NCBI RefSeq assembly: GCF_002836775.1
Contig: NZ_PJAQ01000009.1
Span: 1 to 64,000, forward strand
Reading direction: 5' to 3'
Source: Colwellia sp. 12G3
Lineage (GTDB): Bacteria; Pseudomonadota; Gammaproteobacteria; Enterobacterales; Alteromonadaceae
Length of the DNA: 64,000 nt
In this document: positions 1 through 9,448 of the stretch, piece after piece
How positions within the stretch are numbered: the stretch's first letter is position 1
How the letters are laid out: the number at the start of each line of letters is the position of its first letter
Made by a program: the position numbers and the translations under genes
Notes under the pieces: model-generated
What the model was told of the DNA's origin: nothing
Database searches by the model: none
Seen by the model: only the letters and a program-made list of their open reading frames with translations

Positions 1-1
1 A

Positions 2-112
2 TATATAGGGAATTTAGGTAGACGACCAAGAATAGGGGCAAATTTAAGGTGCGAGATCTTTTTATTGAGATTTGAAATATTCGTAATCTCGCCTCTAGTT
101 TTAGGTCGATAA
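2..112 (+). CDS. Possible C-terminal tail of an upstream gene cut by the window edge
   Basis: One plus-strand frame is open from the left edge to a TAA at 110-112, giving about 36 residues rich in Ile, Leu, Arg and Phe. The other two plus frames stop within the first 21 bases. The following gene is on the same strand in a polysaccharide cluster, so this may be the end of another cluster gene. The stretch is too short to assign a family and could be chance. Confidence 0.25.
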   Translation, partial: YIGNLGRRPRIGANLRCEIFLLRFEIFVISPLVLGR

Positions 113-178
113 CTATAAAAAATAAAGTTAATAGAGTGGAAATGAAAGGTCTTAGCTTTCACTTTCATGTGAGTGAAA

Positions 179-1711
179 ATGATAAGTAAAAAAATATTTA
201 AAAACACATTAATGCTTTATTCTAGGCAGATATTGTTAATTTTCATCAGTTTATACACTGTTCGTGTGGTTTTAAATGTCCTGGGTATAGAAGAGTATGG
301 CGTATTTAATGTAGTAGCAGGCATCGTTACGTTATGCTCTTTTTTAACTAGCAGTATGTCGTCTGCTACGCAGCGTTTCTTTTCATTCGCCTTAGGGAAA
401 AAGGATGAAAATTTACTCAAATCTACTTTTAGTGTGAATTTAGTTATATATGCGGGTATTGGACTTCTGGTCGTTGCACTACTAGAAGGAGGCGGACTTT
501 GGTTTGTAAAGAACCATTTGAATATCCCCCTTGAAAGAACCGATTCAGCTGTTGTACTGTATCATTATACTGTCCTGTCGTTTCTTTTTTCTGTTATTAC
601 GGCCCCCTTTAGAGCCATAATTATTGCTCATGAAGATATGCACTATTTTGCGCTAGTATCAATAATTGAAGCACTTATGAAACTGGCTGTTGTATTTGTA
701 TTATTATACCTGCCTTGGGACAAGCTGGAACTGTATGGCTTACTGCTCCTTTTTGTTTCTATAATTAATGCAATTATACATCTTCTAATTTGTATGTATA
801 AATATTCTGAATGCCAATTTAGAATATTCTACTGGGATAAATCTTTAGTAAAAGAAATATTTTCATTTACGAGCTGGACGTTATTTGGTCAAGTTTCTAC
901 GGTCGCAAGATTCCAGGCAGTGACGATTCTTTTAAATCAATTTTTCAATCCTAGCGTTGTTGCTGCACGCGCGATTTCTGTAATAGTGTCATCTCAAGTA
1001 AATTTGTTTTCCAATAATTTCAACACAGGGTTGTATCCTTCAATAATTAAAAGCTACGCAAATAAAAATGAAAAAGAACTTTTTTCACTCTTATTTAATG
1101 GCTCAAAACTAACGTTTTTTCTTATGTGGGTATTTGTTTTGCCCTTGCTTGTTGAAATGAACACGGTTTTAACATTGTGGTTGAATATAGTACCTGAACA
1201 AGCAGTATTATTTACCAAGTTAGCACTGATTGAATCGTTGATCTTTTCTATTAGCCTTCCAATTTCAACCGCAGCGCGCGCGCCAGGTAAGATAAAACGT
1301 TATGAGTTAACTCTAGGAGTTATGCAATTAGGGATATTTGCTATCTCTTATCTGGTTCTAGAAATGGGATACCCTGCATTTAGTGTGTTCGTTGTGGCTA
1401 TTACCATGAATATATTTATGTTTGCTGCTCGCTTAAGCATGGTTTCTAAGATGATTGGTTTATCGATAAGGGCTTTTATCCAAAGAGTGTGCATCCCAGT
1501 TGTACTTGTGATCATTACATCAGCCTTACCAGCACTAACCATAAGTTATATGTTACCTAAGGGAATTATATATTCAATTTTAAACGTTGCTAGTTGTATT
1601 CTAATATCTTCTGTAAGTATGTATTACATTGGCCTAGAACCTGTGTGGCGTAAAAAGATCCGTAATATGATTATTAATAAAGTTAAAGTATCTGCGGAGG
1701 TTATAAGATGA
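179..1711 (+). CDS. wzx: Wzx-type polysaccharide flippase / lipopolysaccharide biosynthesis membrane protein
   Basis: About 510 residues with roughly 12-14 hydrophobic segments spread along the protein, the length and pattern of MATE/MVF-superfamily oligosaccharide flippases. The N-terminal part carries a basic start, a first membrane helix, and a QRFFSFALGKKD stretch after the second helix, which I recognise from polysaccharide-export proteins of this type. The family moves undecaprenyl-diphosphate-linked repeat units from the cytoplasmic to the periplasmic face of the inner membrane. I chose the ATG at 179; an in-frame GTG at 173 is possible and neither has a strong Shine-Dalgarno sequence. 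The stop overlaps the next start by 4 bases (ATGA), implying translational coupling. The family is clear; the substrate is unknown. Confidence 0.82.
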   Translation: MISKKIFKNTLMLYSRQILLIFISLYTVRVVLNVLGIEEYGVFNVVAGIVTLCSFLTSSMSSATQRFFSFALGKKDENLLKSTFSVNLVIYAGIGLLVVALLEGGGLWFVKNHLNIPLERTDSAVVLYHYTVLSFLFSVITAPFRAIIIAHEDMHYFALVSIIEALMKLAVVFVLLYLPWDKLELYGLLLLFVSIINAIIHLLICMYKYSECQFRIFYWDKSLVKEIFSFTSWTLFGQVSTVARFQAVTILLNQFFNPSVVAARAISVIVSSQVNLFSNNFNTGLYPSIIKSYANKNEKELFSLLFNGSKLTFFLMWVFVLPLLVEMNTVLTLWLNIVPEQAVLFTKLALIESLIFSISLPISTAARAPGKIKRYELTLGVMQLGIFAISYLVLEMGYPAFSVFVVAITMNIFMFAARLSMVSKMIGLSIRAFIQRVCIPVVLVIITSALPALTISYMLPKGIIYSILNVASCILISSVSMYYIGLEPVWRKKIRNMIINKVKVSAEVIR

Positions 1712-2766
1712 AAATTCTTATTTTAGGTGGTACAGGGGCGATGGGAGCACACTTAGTTAAAGTTCTGGCTGGTAATGGGCATTCTGTTTATGTTACTTCT
1801 AGGTCTATGCATAAACCTCAATCTCAAATAAGCTACATTTTAGGTAATGCTCAAGACTATGCGTTTTTAAAGGGAATATTAAAAAGGCGTTGGGATGTGA
1901 TCGTTGATTTCATGCTTTATTCCACATCGAGCTTTGAAAGGCGTTTAGATTGTTTATTGGATGCAACCGAGCAGTATGTTTATATAAGTTCTTCAAGGGT
2001 TTATGCAAACTCGGAAGAGCTAATTACAGAGGATTCTCCTCGTTTGTTAGATGTTACAACGGATAGTGTGTACCTTTCTACAGAAGAATATGCTTTATCA
2101 AAAGCTCGTCAAGAAAATCTGCTTTTTAATTCTCGTAAAAGTAATTGGACAATAATTAGACCTTATATTACGTATAGTGAAGAAAAGTTGCAATTAGGCG
2201 GGTTACAAATAGAGGCTTGGTTATATAGAGCATTGCATAATAGACCAATTGCATTTTCTGTCGATATCAATAGCAAGGTTACTACTTTGACCTACGGCTT
2301 AGATGTAGCGAAAGGTATTAGTGCTATTATTGGGGAAAAGAACGCATTAGGTGAAGCTTTTCATATTACCAGTCAAGATTCAGTTATATGGAAGGATGTA
2401 TTAAGTACATATATAAATGTGTTGGGTGCTCATTTCGGTAAAAAACCAGAAGTGATATTACAAAGTATGGAACAATTTAGTGCATGGAATACAGGGAAGT
2501 ATCAGATAAAATATGACAGACTATTTAATCGAAGGTTTGACAATAGCAAAATCGAAAAATATGTTGACACCTCTGATTTTGTTGATACTGCTACTGGGCT
2601 GAGAATGTGTTTAGAGAGTTTTTTAGAATCGCCTAAATTTATATGGTTAGATTGGCGAAAAGAAGCTATTAAAGATCGGCAGTTAAATGTGAGAGCACCT
2701 TTAACGGAATTGCCTGGTCTAAAGCAAAAGATAAAATATTTTATTTTTAGAAATACTCCTATTTAA
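1708..2766 (+). CDS. NAD-dependent epimerase/dehydratase (extended SDR)
   Basis: A 352-residue protein with an N-terminal Rossmann signature GGTGAMGAH (residues 7-15). A YISSSRVY segment sits near residue 90-97, and a YALSK motif near 130 fits the SDR YxxxK catalytic pair. These enzymes use bound NAD(P) to epimerise, dehydrate or reduce nucleotide sugars, but the C-terminal half does not point to one substrate. It overlaps the flippase stop by 4 bases and is followed by a short doubtful ORF. The location implies synthesis or modification of a polysaccharide sugar. It could also act on a non-nucleotide substrate, as several atypical SDRs in such clusters do. Confidence 0.75.
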   Translation: MKILILGGTGAMGAHLVKVLAGNGHSVYVTSRSMHKPQSQISYILGNAQDYAFLKGILKRRWDVIVDFMLYSTSSFERRLDCLLDATEQYVYISSSRVYANSEELITEDSPRLLDVTTDSVYLSTEEYALSKARQENLLFNSRKSNWTIIRPYITYSEEKLQLGGLQIEAWLYRALHNRPIAFSVDINSKVTTLTYGLDVAKGISAIIGEKNALGEAFHITSQDSVIWKDVLSTYINVLGAHFGKKPEVILQSMEQFSAWNTGKYQIKYDRLFNRRFDNSKIEKYVDTSDFVDTATGLRMCLESFLESPKFIWLDWRKEAIKDRQLNVRAPLTELPGLKQKIKYFIFRNTPI

Positions 2767-2824
2767 ATAGGTTGTAATTAAGAGTCTTATGAATAACTCG
2801 TATACAAAGGAAATTAACGCGTAA

Positions 2825-3058
2825 GTGATTATATCCTTGCTAAAATTTCACGAAATTAGAAAGATTATTATGTCACCTAGAGTTACGAATATTTCATTCC
2901 CAAGTCAATATTTATTGTATGTAGGGTCCACATTACTATTATCTGCCAGTTTTTACTGTTTTGGCAGCTATAAATTTAAAGGTTATTTAGTTTCTTTGCC
3001 GAATCTATTTTCATTTTTAAATTTTTCACTGCTCGTAAATAACAAAAGAGACCAATAA
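2825..3058 (+). CDS. Small unrecognised ORF, possibly a gene remnant
   Basis: A 77-codon ORF with a GTG start and no convincing ribosome binding site. It encodes a hydrophobic stretch (around residues 27-48) and a Phe/Ser/Leu-rich C-terminus. Its TAA overlaps the ATG of the next glycosyltransferase (TAATG), an arrangement typical of real neighbouring genes in this cluster. The product matches nothing I recognise. It may be the tail of a gene whose 5' part was lost, a small membrane protein, or simply an open spacer. Confidence 0.3.
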   Translation: MIISLLKFHEIRKIIMSPRVTNISFPSQYLLYVGSTLLLSASFYCFGSYKFKGYLVSLPNLFSFLNFSLLVNNKRDQ

Positions 3059-4290
3059 TGCGTATCGCCGTTTTCTCTAATAGTTTTCCCGTTCTTTCTG
3101 AAACCTTTATTATCAACCAGATTGTTGGTTTAATAAAGTTGGGTGTTGAAGTTGATATTATCACTAACGAAATTTTACCGCATGACGTTATGCATAGTTC
3201 AGTTAAGGATTATTCCCTACTAGAGCAGGTGAAATGCATTGGGATCAACTCTAAGATAAGCAGGTTAAAAAAGATAAGATTAACAGCTTTTAATATTATG
3301 GGACTAATTTTCAAAGGAAAATTAGAGTCTGTTTTAAATGTTGTGTTTGATAAGTACCTGACAATAAATCAAAAGTTTAATTTGATATCTGCATTAAAAG
3401 TAATAAAAAACGAAACAATAAAATACGATAATGTTATTTGTCATTTTGGTGTTAATGGTTATTACGTATGTAAGATGCGAGATTTAGGGTTGATTTCAGG
3501 TCCAATATCTACGGTGTTCCATGGATTTGAAATTAGTCACTATGCCACTGTTACTCGATATTTACCCCAGTATAAACAGTTGTTTGTTAAAGGCGATTTA
3601 ATGCTTCCTATTAGTGAGTTATGGGAAGGGAAATTGATAGAGTGGGGCTGCGAGGCGTTAAAAATTAAAGTCCATAGAATGGGGATTGATGTCAATGACT
3701 TTGAGTTGAGAGATTCATTGTCTACTTTTTCATTGCCATTGAAAATAATTCAGGTAGGCCGTTTAACGGAAAAAAAGGCCGTTTTAGATTCAATCAAAGC
3801 TGTTGCAATATCCTCAAAAGAATTCCCTGTAGAGCTTAATGTTATAGGTGAAGGTGAATTATTTGTACAAGCCAAAGACCTTATAGAATCATTAGGTGCT
3901 GAAAAATATATTCATTTACTTGGACAACAGCCTCAGAACGTTGTAAAGCAGTACCTTAATGAAGCCGATGTGTTTCTTTTACCTAGTGTAAGATCTAAAA
4001 GTGGGGATATGGAAGGTATACCTGTTGCTCTTATGGAAGCTATGGCAAAAGGTTTAATTGTAGTTTCAACTTATCATTCAGGTATACCTGAGCTTATAGA
4101 AAATGAAATTTCAGGTTATCTGGTAAAAGAGCATGATATTAATGAACTAGTGACCTGTTTAGCCAAAATTCAAGCCTTACCTCAAGATAAAATAACAGAA
4201 ATTCGTATTAGTGCACGCTCCATTTGTCTTGAAAAATATAATAATGATACTTTAAATTACAATGTTTTTGGCTTATTTAAAGCACCTTAA
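3058..4290 (+). CDS. Glycosyltransferase family 4 (WcaL/colanic-acid type)
   Basis: A 410-residue GT-B glycosyltransferase. The N-terminal domain begins with a strand-loop FPVLSETF motif typical of WcaL-like enzymes, and VFHGFEIS lies near residue 158. The C-terminal nucleotide-binding domain has VGRLTEKKAVLDSI (near 235) and a donor-site block with LLPSVRSKSGDMEGIP and the EX7E-type ALMEAMAKGLIVVSTYHSGIPE (near 320-350). Such enzymes add a sugar from a nucleotide donor to the lipid-linked repeat unit at the cytoplasmic membrane. The donor and linkage cannot be read from sequence. The ATG overlaps the stop of the preceding small ORF. Confidence 0.85.
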   Translation: MRIAVFSNSFPVLSETFIINQIVGLIKLGVEVDIITNEILPHDVMHSSVKDYSLLEQVKCIGINSKISRLKKIRLTAFNIMGLIFKGKLESVLNVVFDKYLTINQKFNLISALKVIKNETIKYDNVICHFGVNGYYVCKMRDLGLISGPISTVFHGFEISHYATVTRYLPQYKQLFVKGDLMLPISELWEGKLIEWGCEALKIKVHRMGIDVNDFELRDSLSTFSLPLKIIQVGRLTEKKAVLDSIKAVAISSKEFPVELNVIGEGELFVQAKDLIESLGAEKYIHLLGQQPQNVVKQYLNEADVFLLPSVRSKSGDMEGIPVALMEAMAKGLIVVSTYHSGIPELIENEISGYLVKEHDINELVTCLAKIQALPQDKITEIRISARSICLEKYNNDTLNYNVFGLFKAP

Positions 4291-4367
4291 CTAACTGGAT
4301 TTATAAATAAATAGTCTTATATATTAGGTATATCTAATGTGTTTTTTAAAATTAAGTGAAATTTCCT

Positions 4368-5246
4368 ATGCCTAAATCTTTAATAAGTGTCATTATTCCC
4401 TTTTATTCTCAAACTTCCGGTTTATTGTTAAAAGCGGTTAATAGCGCCTTATTACAAAGTATACCAGTGGAGGTTATTGTCATTGACGATGCCTCGCCTA
4501 TTTCAGCCGAGAGTGAATTATTCTCACTCAACGGAGATCCAAGGGTTAATATTATAAAACATGAAGTCAATCGCCATGGCGGTATTGCTCGTAATACCGG
4601 TATTGATAATGCGTCTGCTGAGTTTGTAGCTTTTTTGGATTATGATGATCTATGGTATTCAGATAAACTTGAAAAGCAGCTGAAACTTTTCAATGAAAAA
4701 TCGACAAATTTAACTGAATCAGATAAGTTAGTTATCTATTCTCGCTGTAAGGTTATTGATGGAAAACGTGAGTTTGTTAGGCCCATTAGAGCTATTTTGA
4801 AAGATGAAACGGTTGGAGAGTACCTTTTTTGTGCAAAGCAAATTATTCAGACGAGTGGAATATTTCTGAAAACAGTAACTGCTAAATTAGTTAGGTTTGA
4901 TGATTTGAAGCGCCATCAGGATTATCAGTTTTGTTTATCTTTAGAAGCACAAGGCTGTTTATTTTTTATGTTGGAAGAACCCAGTTATGAGTTTATACAA
5001 ATCCCGAAACTTAATGACTACATATTTTCAATGGAGTGGTTAAATCTGTATGACAGTTGTCTTAATAATAAAGCAGAACAAGGTTTTAAATCTTTAGTGT
5101 TAATACGATCAATGGTTTCTCATAGGCATTTTAAAAAGGCTTTTATTTATTCACTCCAAAATAAATTATTTTTAGCATATTTTAAGATTTGTAGTATCAA
5201 ACTAATAAAAAAAATATTGTTTTATATAAGTTTGGTTAAAAGATGA
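4368..5246 (+). CDS. Glycosyltransferase family 2
   Basis: About 292 residues from the ATG at 4368 (a GTG at 4356 is an alternative). The N-terminus has the GT-A fold signatures of family 2: SVIIPFYSQ, then VIVIDDAS near residue 40, then an FLDYDDLWYSDKLEKQ block near 95-110 containing the DxD-like acidic metal-binding motif. The C-terminal third is less conserved and ends in a hydrophobic, lysine-rich segment that may touch the membrane. It probably adds one sugar to the repeat unit. The stop overlaps the start of the polymerase gene by 4 bases (ATGA). Confidence 0.85.
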   Translation: MPKSLISVIIPFYSQTSGLLLKAVNSALLQSIPVEVIVIDDASPISAESELFSLNGDPRVNIIKHEVNRHGGIARNTGIDNASAEFVAFLDYDDLWYSDKLEKQLKLFNEKSTNLTESDKLVIYSRCKVIDGKREFVRPIRAILKDETVGEYLFCAKQIIQTSGIFLKTVTAKLVRFDDLKRHQDYQFCLSLEAQGCLFFMLEEPSYEFIQIPKLNDYIFSMEWLNLYDSCLNNKAEQGFKSLVLIRSMVSHRHFKKAFIYSLQNKLFLAYFKICSIKLIKKILFYISLVKR

Positions 5247-6394
5247 CGGGAATGGTATTTGTATTTTCTTTTGTAATCTTAATGCATCTAATGGCAATAT
5301 TTACGACTCAGTATTTTGGTTTTACTAAGCAATTATCCTACGAAGTCGTTGTTTACTCCAGCATAGATGTTTTTCTTAGTTGTTTAGTTGTTTTTTTTGT
5401 TTTAATTCGCTTTAAAGGTTTTTTTAAAGATGCGGAGTCTAGTTATAAAAGGACATACTCTCAATTTTTCGAAGGCCACCTGGTTTTACTTTTAGTTTTA
5501 GTTCTAATTGCTGCTTATCAAGCGTATTCATCAATTGGCCTAATCTTATCAGGGATCGCACGTCATCAACTTTTACAAGAATATGACCGTGGTGGTTTAC
5601 TGTATATGTTTACAAGTGGTTTTTTTAAAATGCTTGTTCCAATAGTATTTTATTTTGCAAGTAGTAAAAAAGTTAAGTTTTTGGCTGTTATTGGTTTGAT
5701 TTTTGTTGTTGCGATTACCGCCTCAAGGTCTGAATTAAAATACGTAATTAATTTCTACATTATTTTGATGCTTTTCTCGTCCAGTAGAAATCAAATCGCT
5801 AGGGTTTTTGCCGTAGTTGTTGTTATGATATTTTTTGCCATATTATCGACTATATTTCTACAAAATAGGCCTATATCAGATGGTTTTTTTGCCGTAGTGG
5901 ACATGGCTATTTCAGTATTTCAATATAGAGCTTATTCCTATTATCTTGCTGAAATCCCACTTCAGATAACAGATCCGATTTATAAAGTTATGTATCCATT
6001 TTTTGGCTATATTTCAGAAATTTTTATTAGGTTTTCATTTGGTAGTATTAACGCTATTGATTCTGAGTTTGTTGGCTATCTTCATTATCTAGGATCTAGC
6101 CCCACAACAGGCAGACCATATTTAGCAAATGTTCTATACCCATGGTGGAGTTGGTTTGTTGGAGTTTTTGGTATAACAGGTTTAATAATTAAAGCTATCT
6201 ATTGTTATTTATTATTAGCATTTCTTGCGAGTCAGAAAATGTTGTTTACTATAATTATCTTAATTGCTTTTGTCTTGCTTGGTACTGGTGGAGCACACCC
6301 TCTTCTGACACTAACCCATGTTTTAGCTATATTTTCTTGTGTTATCATAGATTTGATTGTTCTGTTGAGTCATAAATATAAATTAAAGGTTTAA
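5243..6394 (+). CDS. Wzy-type O-antigen/polysaccharide polymerase
   Basis: A 383-residue, very hydrophobic protein with about ten predicted membrane segments and one larger hydrophilic loop in the C-terminal half (around residues 235-300, containing GYLHYLGSSPTTGRPYLAN). This layout, with low sequence conservation and a position among glycosyltransferases next to a flippase gene, is characteristic of Wzy polymerases that join repeat units in the periplasm. The assignment rests on topology and context rather than on a signature motif. It is coupled by a 4-base overlap to the upstream glycosyltransferase and followed one base later by the next gene. Confidence 0.68.
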   Translation: MTGMVFVFSFVILMHLMAIFTTQYFGFTKQLSYEVVVYSSIDVFLSCLVVFFVLIRFKGFFKDAESSYKRTYSQFFEGHLVLLLVLVLIAAYQAYSSIGLILSGIARHQLLQEYDRGGLLYMFTSGFFKMLVPIVFYFASSKKVKFLAVIGLIFVVAITASRSELKYVINFYIILMLFSSSRNQIARVFAVVVVMIFFAILSTIFLQNRPISDGFFAVVDMAISVFQYRAYSYYLAEIPLQITDPIYKVMYPFFGYISEIFIRFSFGSINAIDSEFVGYLHYLGSSPTTGRPYLANVLYPWWSWFVGVFGITGLIIKAIYCYLLLAFLASQKMLFTIIILIAFVLLGTGGAHPLLTLTHVLAIFSCVIIDLIVLLSHKYKLKV

Positions 6395-6395
6395 A

Positions 6396-7571
6396 ATGAA
6401 AATCATTGCATTCGTTGGAGAAACATTCAGCGATTATAAAAATAAACAATATACAAAACCAACTTCAATCGCGTTTCTTCAGGATGCTTTTGGCGTTGTA
6501 AATGTATGTGCGGCTTCTCCGTCTATTAAAGTTACGGATAAGCCTGAAAGTTACAGTACAGTAGTTGATGATTCAAAGTTTTATACTTTTCCTCGTTATA
6601 ATTCAACAAAACAATTTTTCATAAACTGCCTAACGCAAAGAGGGTTTTACAGTAATTATGTAGCTCTTGCCGATAAGGTTATCAAGGAAAATGATGGTGA
6701 ATTATTTTGGATAAGAACACCGTCAATTGGCAGTATAGTTTTCGGGCTAAGGGCTCTAAAAGCTGATCAAAAAGTATTACATCATATGTGCGCCGATGCT
6801 TCTAATACTTGGAAAGATGACAAATATAAAGGTGTAAATAAAGTAGTCGCTTTTTTAACCTCTCGATTTATTCGTATTTTACTAAAAAAAATATGCTCTC
6901 ACAAAAATACCATTAACTTTTGTACGGGTGATGTATTAGAACGTTTTAGTCGAAAATATTCTAAAAACACTTATCAATTTGTCGATGTTATGGTTAAAAG
7001 TTTAAATGTGGAACCAGAAATAAAAGATGAAAGTTCCGAATGTTTGAATTTACTTTTTGTTGGTCGCATGGTTGAGGATAAAGGGATTTTTGACTTAATT
7101 GAAGCTGTAAAAATACATCGAGGAAAAGTTGGTTTAACTCTAGTTGGTGATGGACCTGATTTAAATAGAGCCAGAGAATTAGTTGGTAAATACTCTTTAG
7201 AAAAATATATAACGTTCACTGGGCAATTACCACATGAATCATTAGGGCCGTTATTTGCTAACGCTGATTTAATAACCGTTCCTTCTAATAATAATTATGA
7301 GGGTTTTCCTCGGGTGATAATGGAAGCCTGGTCATATCATAAACCCGTTATCGTATCTAATGTTGGTGGAATTAACGCGTTAGTAGAGAACAATAAAAAT
7401 GGCTTGATTATTTCTCCCGGTTCGGTTTCTGATTTAAGCAATTCAATTGCAATTTGCCTAGAAAACAGTGAAATGTTTGAAACAATTAAACTTGGAGCCC
7501 AAAATATGGCACAAGTTTCAACTCAAGCTTATTGGATTAAAAAAATGAAAGAGGCTTTAAATGACAGTTAA
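6396..7571 (+). CDS. Glycosyltransferase family 4
   Basis: A 391-residue GT-B glycosyltransferase. The C-terminal donor-binding domain is clear: LLFVGRMVEDKGIFDLIEA near residue 223, LTLVGDGPD near 250, ITFTGQLPHE near 275, and YEGFPRVIMEAWSYHKPVI near 305-325 with the EX7E acid pair. The N-terminal acceptor domain is divergent. It should transfer a sugar to the growing lipid-linked oligosaccharide at the inner membrane. It starts one base after the polymerase stop and its 3' end overlaps the acyltransferase by 11 bases, so it lies inside one transcription unit. Confidence 0.85.
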   Translation: MKIIAFVGETFSDYKNKQYTKPTSIAFLQDAFGVVNVCAASPSIKVTDKPESYSTVVDDSKFYTFPRYNSTKQFFINCLTQRGFYSNYVALADKVIKENDGELFWIRTPSIGSIVFGLRALKADQKVLHHMCADASNTWKDDKYKGVNKVVAFLTSRFIRILLKKICSHKNTINFCTGDVLERFSRKYSKNTYQFVDVMVKSLNVEPEIKDESSECLNLLFVGRMVEDKGIFDLIEAVKIHRGKVGLTLVGDGPDLNRARELVGKYSLEKYITFTGQLPHESLGPLFANADLITVPSNNNYEGFPRVIMEAWSYHKPVIVSNVGGINALVENNKNGLIISPGSVSDLSNSIAICLENSEMFETIKLGAQNMAQVSTQAYWIKKMKEALNDS

Positions 7572-8088
7572 AAATAACCACTTGTTTTGTTTATTATATT
7601 CCTGGTTAATTAAGTTAATTACTGCTTTCCTTCCCGACCAGAAACACATTATGAGATTTAGAGGTTGGCTATATTCATTTGCGATGAAAAAATGTGGAAA
7701 TAACTTTCAAGTCTCAGCAGGTACTAAAATTTTTTGCCTTCAAAATTTAGAAGTTGGAGATAACGTATTTATTGCTACAAATGTGGTTATAAATGCCGGA
7801 ACTTCAATAACTTTAGAGGATGAAGTGATGCTAGGAATCGCTTCGATACTCGTCTCAGGGAATCATACCTTAAATAATGGTTCGTATCGTTTTGGAGCGA
7901 TGCAGCGATCACCTATTGTAGTGGGAAAAGGGAGCTGGATCGGAGCAAATGTAACTCTTATAGCTGGTTGTAATGTTCCTCCTGCATCACTCATAGCAGC
8001 CAACTCTGTTGTCGTTGGAAAGCTTATCGAGTCTGGTGTTTATGCTGGGATACCCTCTAAGTTGATAAAAACAAATGTCATTGGTTAA
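7561..8088 (+). CDS. Left-handed beta-helix (hexapeptide repeat) acyltransferase
   Basis: A 175-residue protein with the hexapeptide-repeat pattern of LbH acyltransferases (NodL/WbbJ/maltose acetyltransferase group): FIATNVVINAGTSITLEDEVMLGIASI, a GNHTLNN loop with a candidate catalytic His near residue 103, and the late coils IVVGKGSWIGANVTLIAG and GVYAGIPSKLI. Family members move an acetyl group from acetyl-CoA to a sugar hydroxyl or amine. In this cluster it probably O-acetylates a repeat-unit sugar. The N-terminal 35 residues are hydrophobic or basic and may be membrane-associated. The start overlaps the upstream glycosyltransferase. Confidence 0.8.
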   Translation: MTVKNNHLFCLLYSWLIKLITAFLPDQKHIMRFRGWLYSFAMKKCGNNFQVSAGTKIFCLQNLEVGDNVFIATNVVINAGTSITLEDEVMLGIASILVSGNHTLNNGSYRFGAMQRSPIVVGKGSWIGANVTLIAGCNVPPASLIAANSVVVGKLIESGVYAGIPSKLIKTNVIG

Positions 8089-8108
8089 TATTGGGATATA
8101 CACAGCAC

Positions 8109-9395
8109 ATGCTAAATAAATTGATTTTTAATTTAGGGATATTGATTCGAAACCCTACATATACAAAAGCATTCAAAGACTTAAAGTCAACAGAATTTAG
8201 TTCGGTTGAAGACTTGAATCAAATACAATTAATTAAAATAAAAAAATTTCTTTCTTTTGTAAACGAAAATAGTAAATTTTATAAAAAAAAATTTAAAGAG
8301 GCTGCAATTGATGTTACTCAAATAACATCATTAAGTGATATACAATGCTTGCCTATAGTAAGTAAAAAAGAATTAATTGATTTTAATGATGATATTCATA
8401 CAACACCTAAAGTAAAATTTAAAAAAACTTTTTTCTCTGAAACATCAGGCTCTAGTGGTGAAGCCCTTACTTTCTATAAAAATGAGGAGTGGGATTCTTA
8501 CAACCGTGCTTCTATTGCTAGAGGAATGAGTTGGTATAATGTAAACCCTTGGGAATATAATGGTTATTTTTGGGGATATTCATTTTCACTTATTCAAAAA
8601 GTTAAAATTCAAATTTTTGACATGCTTCTTAATCGCTTTAGAATGTTTTCTTATTCAGATAAAGAGTTAGATCGCTTTATTAAAAAGCTAAGGAAAGCAT
8701 CATATCTTCATGGTTACAGCTCTATGATTTATGAAACGGCCCGTTTAGTCAATGCAAAGGCTATTTCACTTAACAATTTAAAGTTGATTAAAGGAACATC
8801 AGAAAAGATTTACGACCATTATCATGAAGAAACTAAAAAAGCTTTTGGTAAAAAAATTGTCAGTGAGTACGGCTCTGCAGAAAGTGGAATTATCGCTTTT
8901 GAGTGCCCTAATGGCGAAATGCATATCAATGAAGAAACTTGTATTGTTGAGGAAGTTGACGGTGAGATATTAGTTACTAATTTATTGTCATATTCGTTCC
9001 CTATAATTAGATATAAATTGGGTGACTTTATCCAGTTAAGTCGAAAAAAATGTGGCTGTGGTAGAAATCACCGAATTTTATCTAGTGTTTTAGGGCGTGT
9101 AGGTAAAAATATTATTGGTAAAGATGGGGAAGTTTTTCCATCTCTTACTTTGTATTATATATTCAAAACATTAGCGTTAGAGTATGATATAAAGCTTAAT
9201 TATAAGGCTGCTCAGTATAACTCGGGTGATTTAAATATTAAAATAGACTCTCAAGTAAATGATGAAACTCATAACTTAATTATGAAGGTATCAGCTAAAT
9301 ACTTTGGGCAGGCATTAACCGTAGTCATTCAAGATAATGAGGTAATTCATTCGAAGGATAAAAAGCTCAAGGATTTTGAGTCATTTATCGAATAG
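8109..9395 (+). CDS. PaaK/CapK-type adenylate-forming enzyme (AMP-dependent ligase family)
   Basis: About 428 residues from the ATG at 8109; a TTG at 8091 would add six. It shows the phosphate-binding loop SETSGSSGEAL (near residue 118), YGSAESG near 262, and RYKLGD near 303, which are the A3, A4/A5 and A7/A8-type motifs of the phenylacetate-CoA ligase (PaaK) and CapK branch. A CGCGR cluster near 317 recalls a metal-binding site found in some PaaK-like proteins. The family activates carboxylates as acyl-AMP. CapK-like members occur in capsule and O-antigen loci, where they may activate an acyl or amino-acid decoration. The substrate is unknown. It follows the acyltransferase directly, so the two may cooperate in acyl modification. 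Confidence 0.78.
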   Translation: MLNKLIFNLGILIRNPTYTKAFKDLKSTEFSSVEDLNQIQLIKIKKFLSFVNENSKFYKKKFKEAAIDVTQITSLSDIQCLPIVSKKELIDFNDDIHTTPKVKFKKTFFSETSGSSGEALTFYKNEEWDSYNRASIARGMSWYNVNPWEYNGYFWGYSFSLIQKVKIQIFDMLLNRFRMFSYSDKELDRFIKKLRKASYLHGYSSMIYETARLVNAKAISLNNLKLIKGTSEKIYDHYHEETKKAFGKKIVSEYGSAESGIIAFECPNGEMHINEETCIVEEVDGEILVTNLLSYSFPIIRYKLGDFIQLSRKKCGCGRNHRILSSVLGRVGKNIIGKDGEVFPSLTLYYIFKTLALEYDIKLNYKAAQYNSGDLNIKIDSQVNDETHNLIMKVSAKYFGQALTVVIQDNEVIHSKDKKLKDFESFIE

Positions 9396-9448
9396 TATGG
9401 ATAATCACCAAATAAATATATTGCTAATAGAAAATAATTGGATATTTA

